Below are positions 1 through 8,461 of a stretch of 64,000 nt of DNA, in pieces. The stretch is taken from positions 1,860,001 to 1,924,000 of the forward strand of contig NZ_CP049859.1 in the NCBI RefSeq assembly GCF_011400295.1. The letters are read 5' to 3'. The notes under the pieces are model-generated. The model made no database searches. It worked only from the letters and a program-made list of their open reading frames with translations, and was not told where the DNA came from. The first letter of the stretch is position 1. Each line of letters starts with the position of its first letter. The stretch is from Erysipelothrix sp. HDW6A (GTDB lineage: Bacteria > Bacillota_I > Bacilli_A > Erysipelotrichales > Erysipelotrichaceae). Both the position numbers and the translations under genes were made by a program.

Positions 1-706
1 AAGGAAGACCACCTACTAAGATATCATTGATATACGATACCTTTGGACGTACTTTTTCAATGTAGAGATCACCCTTTTTAAAGATAAAGTGTGGAAGAAG
101 TAATGCAATACCAATGACTGGGCCAAGTCCTGTTGCAATGGCAGCACCCGCAATCCCCATTTTCATTGGACCCATAAAAATGTAATCAAGAACGATGTTT
201 GCAAGGGCACCAATCACTTGAGCAAACATTGCAAGGTTAGGTTTACCATCGTTACGAATCCATGTCCCCAAGGCATAGTTTAAGGTAAAGAACGGTACAA
301 ACATCATGAACCATGTAAAGTAGTTCAGAGCTTCTTCATAAATTTCTGGAGTAGCTCCTAATAAAGTTACAATCGAGTTTCTAAATACCATTGAACCAAT
401 AAGTATTAAGATAGAAATACCAATAACAAAATAGAATCCTTGATTAAAATAATAACGAGATTCTTCAAGATTGTTACGACCTTTTTGAATAGAGATATGA
501 ATACCACCGCCAATAGCAATCATTAAACTCAAGGCAATTAAGATTTCCACCACTGGCACAACAGTAGTAACTGCCGCAAGTGATTTCGCTCCTAACATCT
601 TTGATACAAAGATCCCATCAACTACAATATACAGTGAATTTGCTACCAAACCTAAGATGCCTGGGATGGCATAGGTCATGATTTCTTTACGAATAGATTT
701 TTCCAT
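1..706 (-). CDS. MATE family multidrug/cation exporter, C-terminus cut by window edge
   Basis: This is the first 235 codons of a MATE-type exporter that continues beyond the window. MATE proteins are 12-helix inner membrane antiporters that expel drugs or cations using Na+ or H+ gradients. The visible part begins MEKSIRKEIMTYAIPGILG and contains the typical hydrophobic segments with the early VDGIFVSKMLG stretch (helix 1) and later GAAIATGLGPVIG (helix 6). The ATG follows TTAGGAGGAAAAAT, a strong ribosome binding site. A leader with an intrinsic terminator sits directly upstream, so expression is probably controlled by transcription attenuation. Family assignment is firm; substrate is unknown, although a mepA-type guanidine-linked role would fit the leader. 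Confidence 0.88.
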   Translation of the reverse strand, partial: MEKSIRKEIMTYAIPGILGLVANSLYIVVDGIFVSKMLGAKSLAAVTTVVPVVEILIALSLMIAIGGGIHISIQKGRNNLEESRYYFNQGFYFVIGISILILIGSMVFRNSIVTLLGATPEIYEEALNYFTWFMMFVPFFTLNYALGTWIRNDGKPNLAMFAQVIGALANIVLDYIFMGPMKMGIAGAAIATGLGPVIGIALLLPHFIFKKGDLYIEKVRPKVSYINDILVGGLP

Positions 707-725
707 ATTTTTCCTCCTAAAAAAA

Positions 726-790
726 ATAGGTCAGTGTTGTGAACACTGGCCTATCTCACAAGATTATCCTCGGCAGGATTTTATGTAGTC
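726..790 (-). promoter_or_regulatory. MATE leader: candidate guanidine-IV (mepA-type) riboswitch with terminator
   Basis: Between the promoter and the MATE start lies a roughly 80-nt leader. On the minus strand it holds two short hairpins, ATCCT-GCCG-AGGAT and ATCT-TGTG-AGAT, then a perfect intrinsic terminator (stem ATAGGCCAGTGTT / AACACTGACCTAT, plus-strand 726-754) followed by eight Ts immediately before the AGGAGG. A GCC in the first loop could pair with the GGCC at the base of the terminator. A compact aptamer plus terminator ahead of a MATE gene is the known setting of the guanidine-IV (mepA motif) riboswitch. The class assignment is inference; the attenuator itself is seen directly. 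Confidence 0.5.
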
Positions 791-795
791 ACATT

Positions 796-823
796 ATTAT
801 ACAACAACATGAAGCAAAGTCAA
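796..823 (-). promoter_or_regulatory. promoter of the MATE leader
   Basis: On the minus strand TTGACT (818-823) and TATAAT (796-801) are separated by 16 bases. Transcription would begin near 789, giving the leader described above. Confidence 0.65.
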
Positions 824-961
824 ATATTGGAAAACGATTTATGTTATAATTCAAATATAGAAATTAATTGAATAAGATATTGTACACACATTAACTATTT
901 ATTGATGAAAACATTGGCAATATATGAAGTTTTTATTATAAATTGTTAATAATTCGCTTAT

Positions 962-995
962 TTGACTTGAATGACAAGACAGCTTTTGTTTTAAT
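962..995 (+). promoter_or_regulatory. probable promoter of the RpiR-type regulator
   Basis: The stretch 824-1033 holds no gene. Within it TTGAAT (967-972) and TTTAAT (990-995) are 17 bases apart, with an overlapping TTGACT at 962. Nothing else recognisable is seen between the two divergent genes. Confidence 0.35.
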
Positions 996-1033
996 ATGGG
1001 TGCAACGACTATACTTTTAAGGAGGTATATATT

Positions 1034-1834
1034 ATGTCAGGTTTTATTTTTAAACTGCAAAATGTTTTGACTTCGCAATCTCATGCAAATAGTTCAGATG
1101 CTCAGATCGCGAAACTTATGTTACAAAACTTGCATTACGCTAATAAGAATGTAACGATTACTCAATTAGCTAAAGCATGTTACACGTCCGTATCAAGTAT
1201 CAGTCGCTTTGCAACGAATCTTGGTTACGATAGCTTTAACGAAATGAAACAGGACTTCATTGGAATTCCTGCTGAATATGACGATTTACAAGTAGATAAC
1301 TCATTCTTCAACACGAAGTCATTGAGTCAATATAAAGAAGAAATCATTAACTCTTTCGAAGGATTTAATGAAATAGATATTAAAGACCATGCATTATGGC
1401 TAGCAGAATTTATATTTAATCAAGAAAACGTATATATCTTCTCGACGCACATCCCAAGTAATATTATATCGATTTTACATCGCGCAATCCTTGCAACAGG
1501 TAAGTATGTTGAGTTTGTTCAAGATAAACATGAACAGATTAAAATTGCGGAAAACGCAACATCTGCAGATTCCTTTATCTTTGTTTCCTTAGATGGAACA
1601 TTCGTTATGGCTAAAGAAATCACCATTCCAGTCATTATGTCTGGTGCAAAGAAAGTCTTAATTACCCAAAATACCGATATGAAGTTCGCAAGTAACTTCG
1701 ATTATCTCATCCCACTTGGTTCTAAATCACCAATATATACCGGAAAATACAAATTACTACTCTTCGTAGATTACTTCATTAATGTATTCTTTACATACGC
1801 TAATGAACATTCAGAACTTTTGAATAAGAAATAG
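1034..1834 (+). CDS. RpiR/MurR-family transcriptional regulator (HTH + SIS domain)
   Basis: A 266-residue cytoplasmic regulator. Residues about 1-75 form the RpiR-type helix-turn-helix (VTITQLAKACYTSVSSISRF, then LGYDSFNEMKQDF), the family signature. The rest matches a SIS sugar-phosphate-binding domain, though a divergent one. Such proteins usually control sugar-phosphate or PTS genes and sense a phosphosugar. The start is set by AAGGAGG eight bases upstream. It is convergent with the 6-phospho-beta-glucosidase gene and shares its terminator region, so control of that PTS operon is possible but not shown. A hairpin terminator follows directly. Confidence 0.85.
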   Translation: MSGFIFKLQNVLTSQSHANSSDAQIAKLMLQNLHYANKNVTITQLAKACYTSVSSISRFATNLGYDSFNEMKQDFIGIPAEYDDLQVDNSFFNTKSLSQYKEEIINSFEGFNEIDIKDHALWLAEFIFNQENVYIFSTHIPSNIISILHRAILATGKYVEFVQDKHEQIKIAENATSADSFIFVSLDGTFVMAKEITIPVIMSGAKKVLITQNTDMKFASNFDYLIPLGSKSPIYTGKYKLLLFVDYFINVFFTYANEHSELLNKK

Positions 1835-1866
1835 AGAAGTCACAGCTAAAGCTGTGACTTCTTTTA
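1835..1866 (+). terminator. intrinsic terminator between convergent genes
   Basis: Stem AGAAGTCACAGC / GCTGTGACTTCT with a three- to four-base loop followed by TTTT on the plus strand. It lies between the RpiR gene and the convergent GH1 gene and may serve both. Confidence 0.8.
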
Positions 1867-1867
1867 C

Positions 1868-3253
1868 TTATTGAGATTGTTTCTGAATAAATTCACTAAA
1901 CCACTGACCACTCTTCTTAAGAGTACGTTTTTGTGTTTTTAAATCAATACTGTAAAGTCCATAACGATTGTTGTATCCATTTAACCATGACCAACAGTCT
2001 ACGAATGTCCATAAGTGGTAACCGAAACAATTACTTCCCTCTTCCATACCCTTATGTAGCATTGTTAAGTGTTCTTGAATAAACTCAATACGGTAGTCAT
2101 CTTGTATCATTCCATTCTCATCTTGGAAACGCGCTTCATCTGCGACTCCAATACCGTTTTCTGATACAAACCATGGTATATTGCCATATTCATTTTGAAC
2201 TAATTTTGATATATCATATAAAGCTTCTGGATAGATTTCCCATCCACGATAAGGATTGATTCTACGCTCTTTCCAGATATACGGTGCATAGAGGTCCTCT
2301 GGCATGAGAGCTGGTCTATTGACATCCCCTTCAGGTGCTTGTACACGCTTTGGTTGATAATAGTTAACACCTAAGAACTCGGCTGTGTTCTCACGAATAA
2401 TTGTAAGATCATCCTCATTCACATTAAGTAACAAGTCATTTTCCTCTAACAATAATACTAAGTCTTTAGGGAAAGTCCCTTTAACCATCGGTTCTAAGAA
2501 ACTATCAACATTAAGCAGTTGTGCATATCTTGCTGCCTGTAAGTCCTCTTTTGAATCTGATTTACTATAGATTGGCGTTAAGTTTAAGATGGTTCCTACT
2601 TTAATATCTGAGGACACTTCTTTCATTGCCTTAATTGCTTTAGAATGAGCTAGAATCGTATAGTATCCAGATTCAATAGCTTTCTTAAAATCACGGATTG
2701 CTGGGTAATGAAACTCATAGATATAACTACACTCGACATGAACAATTGGTTCATTAAAAGTAACCCAATACTTTACGAGATCACCAAACTGTTCAACACA
2801 GGTTCTTGCATAGAATGCAAACTTATCAGTGATAATCGGATTGATCCAGCCACCAAGTTCCATCATCCACCAAGGCATATCAAAGTGGAATAAGTTAATA
2901 ATAGGCTCAATACCTTTATCTCTCATCGTTTGAAAGTAATCACGATAATAAGCAACTGCCTCTTGGTTTAATGTTTCACCATCCGGTAATAAACGTGACC
3001 ATGAGATTGATGTACGGTATGAATTGAGATTAATGTCTTGCATACGTTGGACATCCTCACGATAGAGATTGTATACGTTTGATGTTCTACCAGGACCTAT
3101 TTCTGAAAATACCTCTGGTGCCATCTCAAACCATTTATCCCATGTGTTCGGTGCTTTACCATATGCGAGACTTTCTCCTTCAGTTTGAGGTGCGGAAGCA
3201 GCAGCTCCCCACCAGAAATCTTTAGGAAATTTAAGCGAATCAAATTTTGTCAT
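1868..3253 (-). CDS. 6-phospho-beta-glucosidase, glycoside hydrolase family 1
   Basis: A 461-residue GH1 enzyme of normal length. It would hydrolyse phosphorylated beta-glucosides such as cellobiose-6-phosphate or arbutin/salicin phosphate after PTS uptake. The acid/base glutamate lies in TFNEP (E168) and the nucleophile in SENG (E365); the N-terminal FPKDFWWGAAASAPQTEG motif is typical. The start ATG follows GGGAGG. It lies 62 bases downstream of the EIIC gene and is probably cotranscribed, with a hairpin in the gap. Phospho-substrate specificity is inferred from the PTS neighbour rather than from a diagnostic residue. Confidence 0.9.
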   Translation of the reverse strand: MTKFDSLKFPKDFWWGAAASAPQTEGESLAYGKAPNTWDKWFEMAPEVFSEIGPGRTSNVYNLYREDVQRMQDINLNSYRTSISWSRLLPDGETLNQEAVAYYRDYFQTMRDKGIEPIINLFHFDMPWWMMELGGWINPIITDKFAFYARTCVEQFGDLVKYWVTFNEPIVHVECSYIYEFHYPAIRDFKKAIESGYYTILAHSKAIKAMKEVSSDIKVGTILNLTPIYSKSDSKEDLQAARYAQLLNVDSFLEPMVKGTFPKDLVLLLEENDLLLNVNEDDLTIIRENTAEFLGVNYYQPKRVQAPEGDVNRPALMPEDLYAPYIWKERRINPYRGWEIYPEALYDISKLVQNEYGNIPWFVSENGIGVADEARFQDENGMIQDDYRIEFIQEHLTMLHKGMEEGSNCFGYHLWTFVDCWSWLNGYNNRYGLYSIDLKTQKRTLKKSGQWFSEFIQKQSQ

Positions 3254-3272
3254 TGTTACCTCCCTTTATCTT

Positions 3273-3305
3273 AAAAAAGGTATATTCCAAATGGAACATA
3301 CCTTT
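3273..3305 (-). terminator. intercistronic terminator-like hairpin between EIIC and GH1 genes
   Basis: On the minus strand AAAGGTATGTTCC / GGAATATACCTTT forms a strong stem with a short loop and runs into TTTTTT before the ribosome binding site of the GH1 gene. It should lower or modulate expression of the second gene. No LicT/BglG-type RAT sequence was recognised. Confidence 0.65.
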
Positions 3306-3315
3306 GAAAATACTA

Positions 3316-4581
3316 TTACATTTCTTGTTCTTTTTCGTCTGCTCTATTCGCAATAACTACAAATGGAACATAGATTAGGACCATTAATAATAAGTTGAAT
3401 GCTGCAAGAACTCCACCTTGAATACTTTGTGTTGCTAAGACTCCACCAATTACTGGAGGTGTTACCCAAGGAATAACAACTGTAGCAACAGGGATAAGTT
3501 TCGCACTTGTTAATAGGTATGCAATTGTTGAGAGAACAACTGGACCAAAAACAAATGGAATAAAGAAGATAGGATTCAATACAATAGGAAGTCCAAATAG
3601 TACGGGTTCGTTAATATTAAATAAGCCTGGCCCAATACTTAAACTTGAAATTGTTGACATCTTTCTATTCTTACGTGCTACTAGGAAAATTGCAACAAGT
3701 AAAGCAATTGTTGTACCTGTACCACCCATGTTTACAAATGCATCGAAGAATGCTTTATTGACGATATATTCTGGAGCTTTTCCAGCTGCTATTGCTGCTG
3801 CGTTTGCTTCAATAGCAGGAGCATTAATTAGTTGCATAAATGGATCAATCATGTTTGCACCATGAATCCCGAAGAACCATAAGAATGGTGGTACAAATGC
3901 AAGAATAATTGCTGCAGGAAGTGTTGATGTTAAACTCATAAATGGTTTTTGGAACAACTCATAGAACACATTGATAATGTTTGGAATTCCAAAACGTAAA
4001 AGTAATGTTGTGACAAGTCCAACTAAAGTTACCACAATCATCATTGGGAACATATTATTAAATGCATCAGCAACACCTTGTGGAACGCCATCTGGCATAC
4101 GCACTTGTAATGCTCGAACTGATGATAAGAAACGAAGGAATTCAACGGAGATAATTCCTACGATAATTGCAATAAAGAGACCTTTTGCATCAGCACCTAC
4201 CATACCACCAATAGCTGCAAATGAAGCTAATGAAGTAGCACCAGCAATTTTCCCATTCATCTTGTAGGATTCACCTAAGTTATCTCCAATTAAGAAAGCC
4301 ATGAAGATTGACATGATTCCAAATGAACCATTCCAAATATTTCCTCCAAGTGTTTTCCATATTGGGCTACCATCTTCAAGTGCATATGAGAATATTTTTC
4401 CCATAAATTCTTGGAATCCTGGTATTGGTAAGTTGTTGATTGCTACTGCAAGTGCCCCAACAATCATCAACGGCATTATTGTAGTAAATGCATCACGTAT
4501 TGCTAACAGATGTCTTTGGTTTCCAAATACATTCGCAATTGGAAGTAATTTTTCTGACATTCTATCCATAAAACTATTCAT
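3316..4581 (-). CDS. celB: PTS EIIC component, cellobiose/lactose (CelB) family
   Basis: A 421-residue polytopic membrane permease of the lactose/cellobiose PTS family. It imports and phosphorylates a beta-glucoside together with EIIA and EIIB. The N-terminus (LLPIANVFGNQRHLLAIRDAF) and the GIHGANMIDPFM segment match CelB. The ATG follows GGAGAAAAAT. The EIIA and EIIB partners are not in this window, so it probably relies on subunits encoded elsewhere. It heads an operon with the GH1 enzyme and has a cre-like site about 146-160 bases upstream of its start, consistent with catabolite repression. The sugar is inferred. Confidence 0.9.
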   Translation of the reverse strand: MNSFMDRMSEKLLPIANVFGNQRHLLAIRDAFTTIMPLMIVGALAVAINNLPIPGFQEFMGKIFSYALEDGSPIWKTLGGNIWNGSFGIMSIFMAFLIGDNLGESYKMNGKIAGATSLASFAAIGGMVGADAKGLFIAIIVGIISVEFLRFLSSVRALQVRMPDGVPQGVADAFNNMFPMMIVVTLVGLVTTLLLRFGIPNIINVFYELFQKPFMSLTSTLPAAIILAFVPPFLWFFGIHGANMIDPFMQLINAPAIEANAAAIAAGKAPEYIVNKAFFDAFVNMGGTGTTIALLVAIFLVARKNRKMSTISSLSIGPGLFNINEPVLFGLPIVLNPIFFIPFVFGPVVLSTIAYLLTSAKLIPVATVVIPWVTPPVIGGVLATQSIQGGVLAAFNLLLMVLIYVPFVVIANRADEKEQEM

Positions 4582-4882
4582 ATTTTTCTCCTCTTTTTCT
4601 TTCCTTAAATCTATCCAGTAAGTTGCTTAGAAATCCAATATTAATATCTGAGCTATTCAGTTTTCTTCTCTTTCCCCGTTCCTCCTAACTCTTTGGTATT
4701 TCTTATACTTCTATTCTTACATGTGCATTAAGCGCTTTCAACACAATCAAGATTGTATTCAAGAAAGCTCTTTCATTTTCAGAGAATTATTTCCTATTGG
4801 ATAATATTTTCGTAAAAACTAATGATTTTCTTGGTTTTATGTCTTTTTTAGCTGTTTTATACTCTTTTGTGGTCTCTACAAC
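4582..4882. other. gene-free gap upstream of the PTS operon
   Basis: About 300 bases with no convincing gene. It contains the cre-like site at 4727-4741 and a long leader with a TTAGGAGG lacking a nearby start codon. The remainder (4742-4882) is AT-rich with no structure I can name. Confidence 0.5.
4727..4741 (-). promoter_or_regulatory. cre-like CcpA site upstream of the PTS/GH1 operon
   Basis: On the minus strand TTGAAAGCGCTTAAT contains the palindromic core AAGCGCTT and matches the cre consensus except for one C near the end. Its TTGAAA could also be the -35 box, which would place CcpA on the promoter. Function is inferred from the match and from the sugar-uptake genes downstream. Confidence 0.6.
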
Positions 4883-4909
4883 AAAAAAAGGGAAACTCAA
4901 AATTCCCCC
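4883..4909 (-). terminator. terminator of the asd operon
   Basis: Minus strand GGGAA / TTCCC stem with a seven-base loop followed by TTTTTTT, just after the asd stop codon. Confidence 0.7.
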
Positions 4910-4914
4910 TGTAC

Positions 4915-5922
4915 TTATATATTAAGATATTTCTCAGCTATTTGCACTGCATTTGTTGCAGCTCCTTTACGAATTTGATCACCACTACACCAAAGACTTA
5001 TACCTTTTCTCCCTAAAACTTGTATCTCTCGCAACCTCCCTACAAAGACATTATCTTGATAAGACGTATCCAGTGGCATTGGATATTCTAGTTTATTAGG
5101 ATTATCTACGAGTCTTACTCCTTCGGCATTCATGAGGATGTCTCTAGCTTCTGAAACACTGATTGCTTCATTAAAGAACAAACTAATTGATTCCGAATGG
5201 GATCGCATTACAGGAACACGAACACACGTACACGATACCTGTAAACTCTCATGATGGAGTATTTTACGAGACTCATGAAGTAACTTCATCTCTTCACTTG
5301 TATTCCCTTCGCTATCAAATCCACCTATTTGCGGTATTAGATTATATGCAATCTGATATGGAAAGACTCTTGGTTCACTTTCCTTTCCTAAAGCAATATC
5401 TTGAATTTGTTCTTCAAGCTCATAGATTCCTGCACTACCTGCCCCTGATACTGCTTGATAGGTTGAAACAATCATTGAGTCTATAGGTACAACTTTATGT
5501 AGTGCGTTAATGGCAACTAAAGCAATAATGGTTGAACAATTCGGATTCGCAAGGATCCCTTGATGTCCAATTATATCCTCTGGGTTTACTTCGGGGATAA
5601 CTAATGGTACAGTGTCATCCTTTCTATATGCGTTTGAGTTATCGATAATCACAACTTCATCATGAACAAGTCGTGGCAGATAGTGTCGTGCTAAGTCATC
5701 ATCAAGAGCGGAGAAGATAATCCCGTCTTGTATAAATACATCTTCATTAAGTTCTTCAATAACGATACGCTTACCATCAAAGACAATCTCTTTCCCAGCA
5801 CTTCGTTGTGATGCAAAGAGTCGTATTCCTTTATATGGGAACTTACGCTCTTGAAGTTGATTTAGTATTTCTTTACCAACCTCTCCTGTAGCACCTAAAA
5901 TCGCAATGTTATGAAATGTCAT
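4915..5922 (-). CDS. asd: aspartate-semialdehyde dehydrogenase
   Basis: A 335-residue NADP-dependent enzyme that reduces aspartyl phosphate to aspartate semialdehyde, the second step toward threonine. The nucleotide-binding motif GATGEVGKEIL is at residues 10-20 and the catalytic cysteine is C129 in NPNCST. Length is normal. Its start overlaps the aspartokinase stop by four bases (ATGA type), so the two are translationally coupled. It is the last gene of the hom-aspartokinase-asd operon and is followed by a terminator. No dap genes are nearby, so here it probably serves threonine synthesis. Confidence 0.95.
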   Translation of the reverse strand: MTFHNIAILGATGEVGKEILNQLQERKFPYKGIRLFASQRSAGKEIVFDGKRIVIEELNEDVFIQDGIIFSALDDDLARHYLPRLVHDEVVIIDNSNAYRKDDTVPLVIPEVNPEDIIGHQGILANPNCSTIIALVAINALHKVVPIDSMIVSTYQAVSGAGSAGIYELEEQIQDIALGKESEPRVFPYQIAYNLIPQIGGFDSEGNTSEEMKLLHESRKILHHESLQVSCTCVRVPVMRSHSESISLFFNEAISVSEARDILMNAEGVRLVDNPNKLEYPMPLDTSYQDNVFVGRLREIQVLGRKGISLWCSGDQIRKGAATNAVQIAEKYLNI

Positions 5923-7244
5923 GCCACGCCTCCTTCAAATTCATGGTAAATAGTCTGAATTGTTTTATCATAATCTTCATTATTAACACCTACAATAATA
6001 TTAGACTCATCACTTGTTTGTGAGATGAGGGATATGTTAATACCCTTTGACCCCAGTGAACCGAAAAGTCTACCACTCATTCCTGTCTTCTGTTTCATAA
6101 ACCGTGACACAACTGCGATAAGTGAAATTTCGTGGACAACATCAATACGATCGCTATTACAAGCTTCTTGTAATTTACCAAGGACTTCATACAAACTATT
6201 CTCTAAGTGCTTTGTTTCAATCACTAAGGAGAACATATCAATTCCTGTAGGAATATGCTCAACTCTTAATTGATACGTATCCAGAACACGAAGAGCTGCA
6301 AGCAGTGTACCTCGCTCATTTGACATATGTGCTTTAAAAATAGTAATAATCGAAAAGTCTTTCTTACCAGCTATTCCTGTAATTTCTTGTTTTCGTTCCG
6401 TTTCAACTGTATTTAGAATTGTTGTTCCTTTATTAGTAGGATCATTTGTATTTAGAATTTGGATGGGGATATTCTTTTCTTTGACTGGAAAGATAGCTTC
6501 TTCATGAAGTACAGAAGCTCCCATGTATGAAAGTTCACGGAGTTCATCATAGGTTATGACATCAATTTGTTTGGGATTGTTGATAATCCTAGGGTCTGCT
6601 TTAAGGATTCCTGATACATCTGTCCAATTCTCGTAGCAACTAGCATTCGATAAATTCGCCAAGATGCTTCCGGTAATATCGCTACCCCCACGATCCATAA
6701 TCTTAATATCTCCGTTTGGTAATGAACCATAGAACCCTGGTACAACTATCTTCGGTGTATCTCTGAGTACTTTATAGAGACGTTCTTCCATAGCTTGATA
6801 ATTTAAACTCAAATCATAGTTAAAAATAATGAGGTCTTTTGCATCTACAAAATAATAAGACAGATACTCACTTAGTAACTTTGCGGTGAAATACTCACCA
6901 CGGCTTACAATTTCATCAAGATGGGTTCTAGAACTGATTGACTCTACATAGTCACTAAACTCATCCATTAGCTTTGATGATAAGTTTAATTCTTTCTGGA
7001 TAGAACTCAGTTTCCCTGAAATTTTATCAATAATCATCTCAGCATCGACACCGTATTTATAATGCTCATACAATAAATATAATAGGTCTGTTAGCTTAGA
7101 GTCGTTTTGATCTGATTTCCCACTTGCACTTGTGACAATAATTGAGCGACTTTTATCGCTGAGGACAATCTCTTTTACCTTTTGAAATTGCTCAGCATTC
7201 GCTACACTGCTTCCACCAAATTTCGCAACTTTTAACATATACAT
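5919..7244 (-). CDS. aspartate kinase with C-terminal ACT domains
   Basis: A 441-residue monofunctional aspartokinase catalysing ATP-dependent phosphorylation of aspartate. The kinase motif KFGGSSVAN is at residues 8-16, and MDRGGSDITG follows in the middle of the catalytic domain. The final ~150 residues hold two ACT-type regulatory domains (ITIFKAHMSNERGTLLA and SLIAVVSRFMKQKTGMSGRL). The first ATG is chosen because AAAGGAG lies seven bases upstream; a second ATG two codons later is possible. It overlaps hom by 13 bases and asd by 4. Feedback by threonine or lysine is likely but cannot be assigned from sequence alone. Confidence 0.93.
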   Translation of the reverse strand: MYMLKVAKFGGSSVANAEQFQKVKEIVLSDKSRSIIVTSASGKSDQNDSKLTDLLYLLYEHYKYGVDAEMIIDKISGKLSSIQKELNLSSKLMDEFSDYVESISSRTHLDEIVSRGEYFTAKLLSEYLSYYFVDAKDLIIFNYDLSLNYQAMEERLYKVLRDTPKIVVPGFYGSLPNGDIKIMDRGGSDITGSILANLSNASCYENWTDVSGILKADPRIINNPKQIDVITYDELRELSYMGASVLHEEAIFPVKEKNIPIQILNTNDPTNKGTTILNTVETERKQEITGIAGKKDFSIITIFKAHMSNERGTLLAALRVLDTYQLRVEHIPTGIDMFSLVIETKHLENSLYEVLGKLQEACNSDRIDVVHEISLIAVVSRFMKQKTGMSGRLFGSLGSKGINISLISQTSDESNIIVGVNNEDYDKTIQTIYHEFEGGVA

Positions 7245-8377
7245 GCCCCTACTCCTTTAAACACCACGGCTTTGTCATCATCAAGCTCCATGAGTAAGTC
7301 ACGAAGCATGGATAGATTTATTTCTCGTGTAAATTGATATTCCTTATCTTTCTTGAGGAGATACTTTGTACCGATTTCCTTTGTACTTCGAATTACATAA
7401 GTACTCTTCTTTTGAGATTTAACTTTCAAACTATTATTAAATTTGTAGCTTACTTCATAAGTATTCTCCTTAATACTTAATATATCTTGAACTATTGAGT
7501 GTGCAGTAGGATACTTCCCCGCACCCTGACCAAAGAATGCTAGTTCACCAACAATCTCACCATGCAATACCCCAATATTATTATTGTTTCTCACACTCGC
7601 CTTAATGTCACTTGAATCAAGTACATGAAGCATTACTGATGATTCAAATAATCCATCATAAGATTCAGATTCACCAATATACTTCAACATTCTATCCTTT
7701 GAATTAAAGTATTCAATATCCTTCTTAGTAATGTTTCTCATACTGAGCCTAAGAATATCATCACGCTTTATGGTCGTTTGGTATGCAATATTAGAACTAA
7801 TTAATATCTTGCTTTGTACATCATAACCATCAATATCATTTTTAGGATCTCTTTCGGCATATCCTAAATCCTGAGCAATCATTAACACTTCTTCAAACTC
7901 TAATTTTTCATGAGTCATTTTATCAAGTATAAAGTTAGAAGTTCCGTTAAAGATTCCTTGGATTGATGTAATAGTGTCACTACGAAGCGTTTGATAAAGA
8001 TTATGAATCCAAGGTATTCCACCTCCTACACTTGCTTCATAGCGAAACTTAACACCATGCTTTTGTGCTAAAAAATGGAATTCTAAGAAGTGTTCAGCAA
8101 CGACTTCTTTATTTGCGGTAACTACATGTTTACCATGTCGTAATGCCTTGACAATGTACTCATAGGAAGGATGCAAGCCCCCCATTGTTTCAATGATGCA
8201 ATCCACTTTCGAATCACTTATGATTTCATCAATATTTTCGGTTAAACGAATACCCGTAGTAAAACGACCTGGTCGTGAAAAGACATGGCTTACTTCAATA
8301 TCTAATGATTTATTATTTGAAATAATATCATAAACACCTGATCCTACGGTTCCAAAACCTAAAATTGCGATTTCCAT
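7232..8377 (-). CDS. hom: homoserine dehydrogenase
   Basis: A 381-residue NAD(P)-dependent enzyme that reduces aspartate semialdehyde to homoserine. The N-terminal Rossmann motif GFGTVGSGV is at residues 7-15, the TANKE motif follows, and the catalytic segment GGGIPWIHNL...GIFNGTSNFIL is present. It is shorter than the ~430-residue forms; the last ~70 residues are weakly ACT-like (TYVIRSTKEIGTKYLL) and may be a reduced regulatory domain. ATG follows AGGAGAG. It is the first gene of the minus-strand operon and is transcribed divergently from thrC. Confidence 0.93.
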   Translation of the reverse strand: MEIAILGFGTVGSGVYDIISNNKSLDIEVSHVFSRPGRFTTGIRLTENIDEIISDSKVDCIIETMGGLHPSYEYIVKALRHGKHVVTANKEVVAEHFLEFHFLAQKHGVKFRYEASVGGGIPWIHNLYQTLRSDTITSIQGIFNGTSNFILDKMTHEKLEFEEVLMIAQDLGYAERDPKNDIDGYDVQSKILISSNIAYQTTIKRDDILRLSMRNITKKDIEYFNSKDRMLKYIGESESYDGLFESSVMLHVLDSSDIKASVRNNNNIGVLHGEIVGELAFFGQGAGKYPTAHSIVQDILSIKENTYEVSYKFNNSLKVKSQKKSTYVIRSTKEIGTKYLLKKDKEYQFTREINLSMLRDLLMELDDDKAVVFKGVGACIC

Positions 8378-8392
8378 ATTCGCTCTCCTGTT

Positions 8393-8429
8393 AAATACAC
8401 TTGTATTTCTGTTGTGGTCATTGTATCAT
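8393..8429 (+). promoter_or_regulatory. thrC promoter with overlapping 16-bp palindrome (candidate threonine operator)
   Basis: TTGTAT (8401-8406) and TATCAT (8424-8429) are 17 bases apart and precede thrC. A palindrome AAATACA-CT-TGTATTT (8393-8408) overlaps the -35 box and lies in the hom leader, near its ribosome binding site. On the minus strand TACAAT with an upstream TTGTGT gives a divergent hom promoter. The palindrome is positioned to control both operons. No T-box leader is present, because the intergenic region is only about 75 bases long. Confidence 0.55.
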
Positions 8430-8461
8430 AGTACATAGTTTAAACACAAGGAGTGAATCCA

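Noticed and set aside
8378-8461. T-box or amino-acid riboswitch for the threonine operons
   Set aside because: The divergent gap is only about 75-85 bases and holds no terminator or T-box GGTGG motif.
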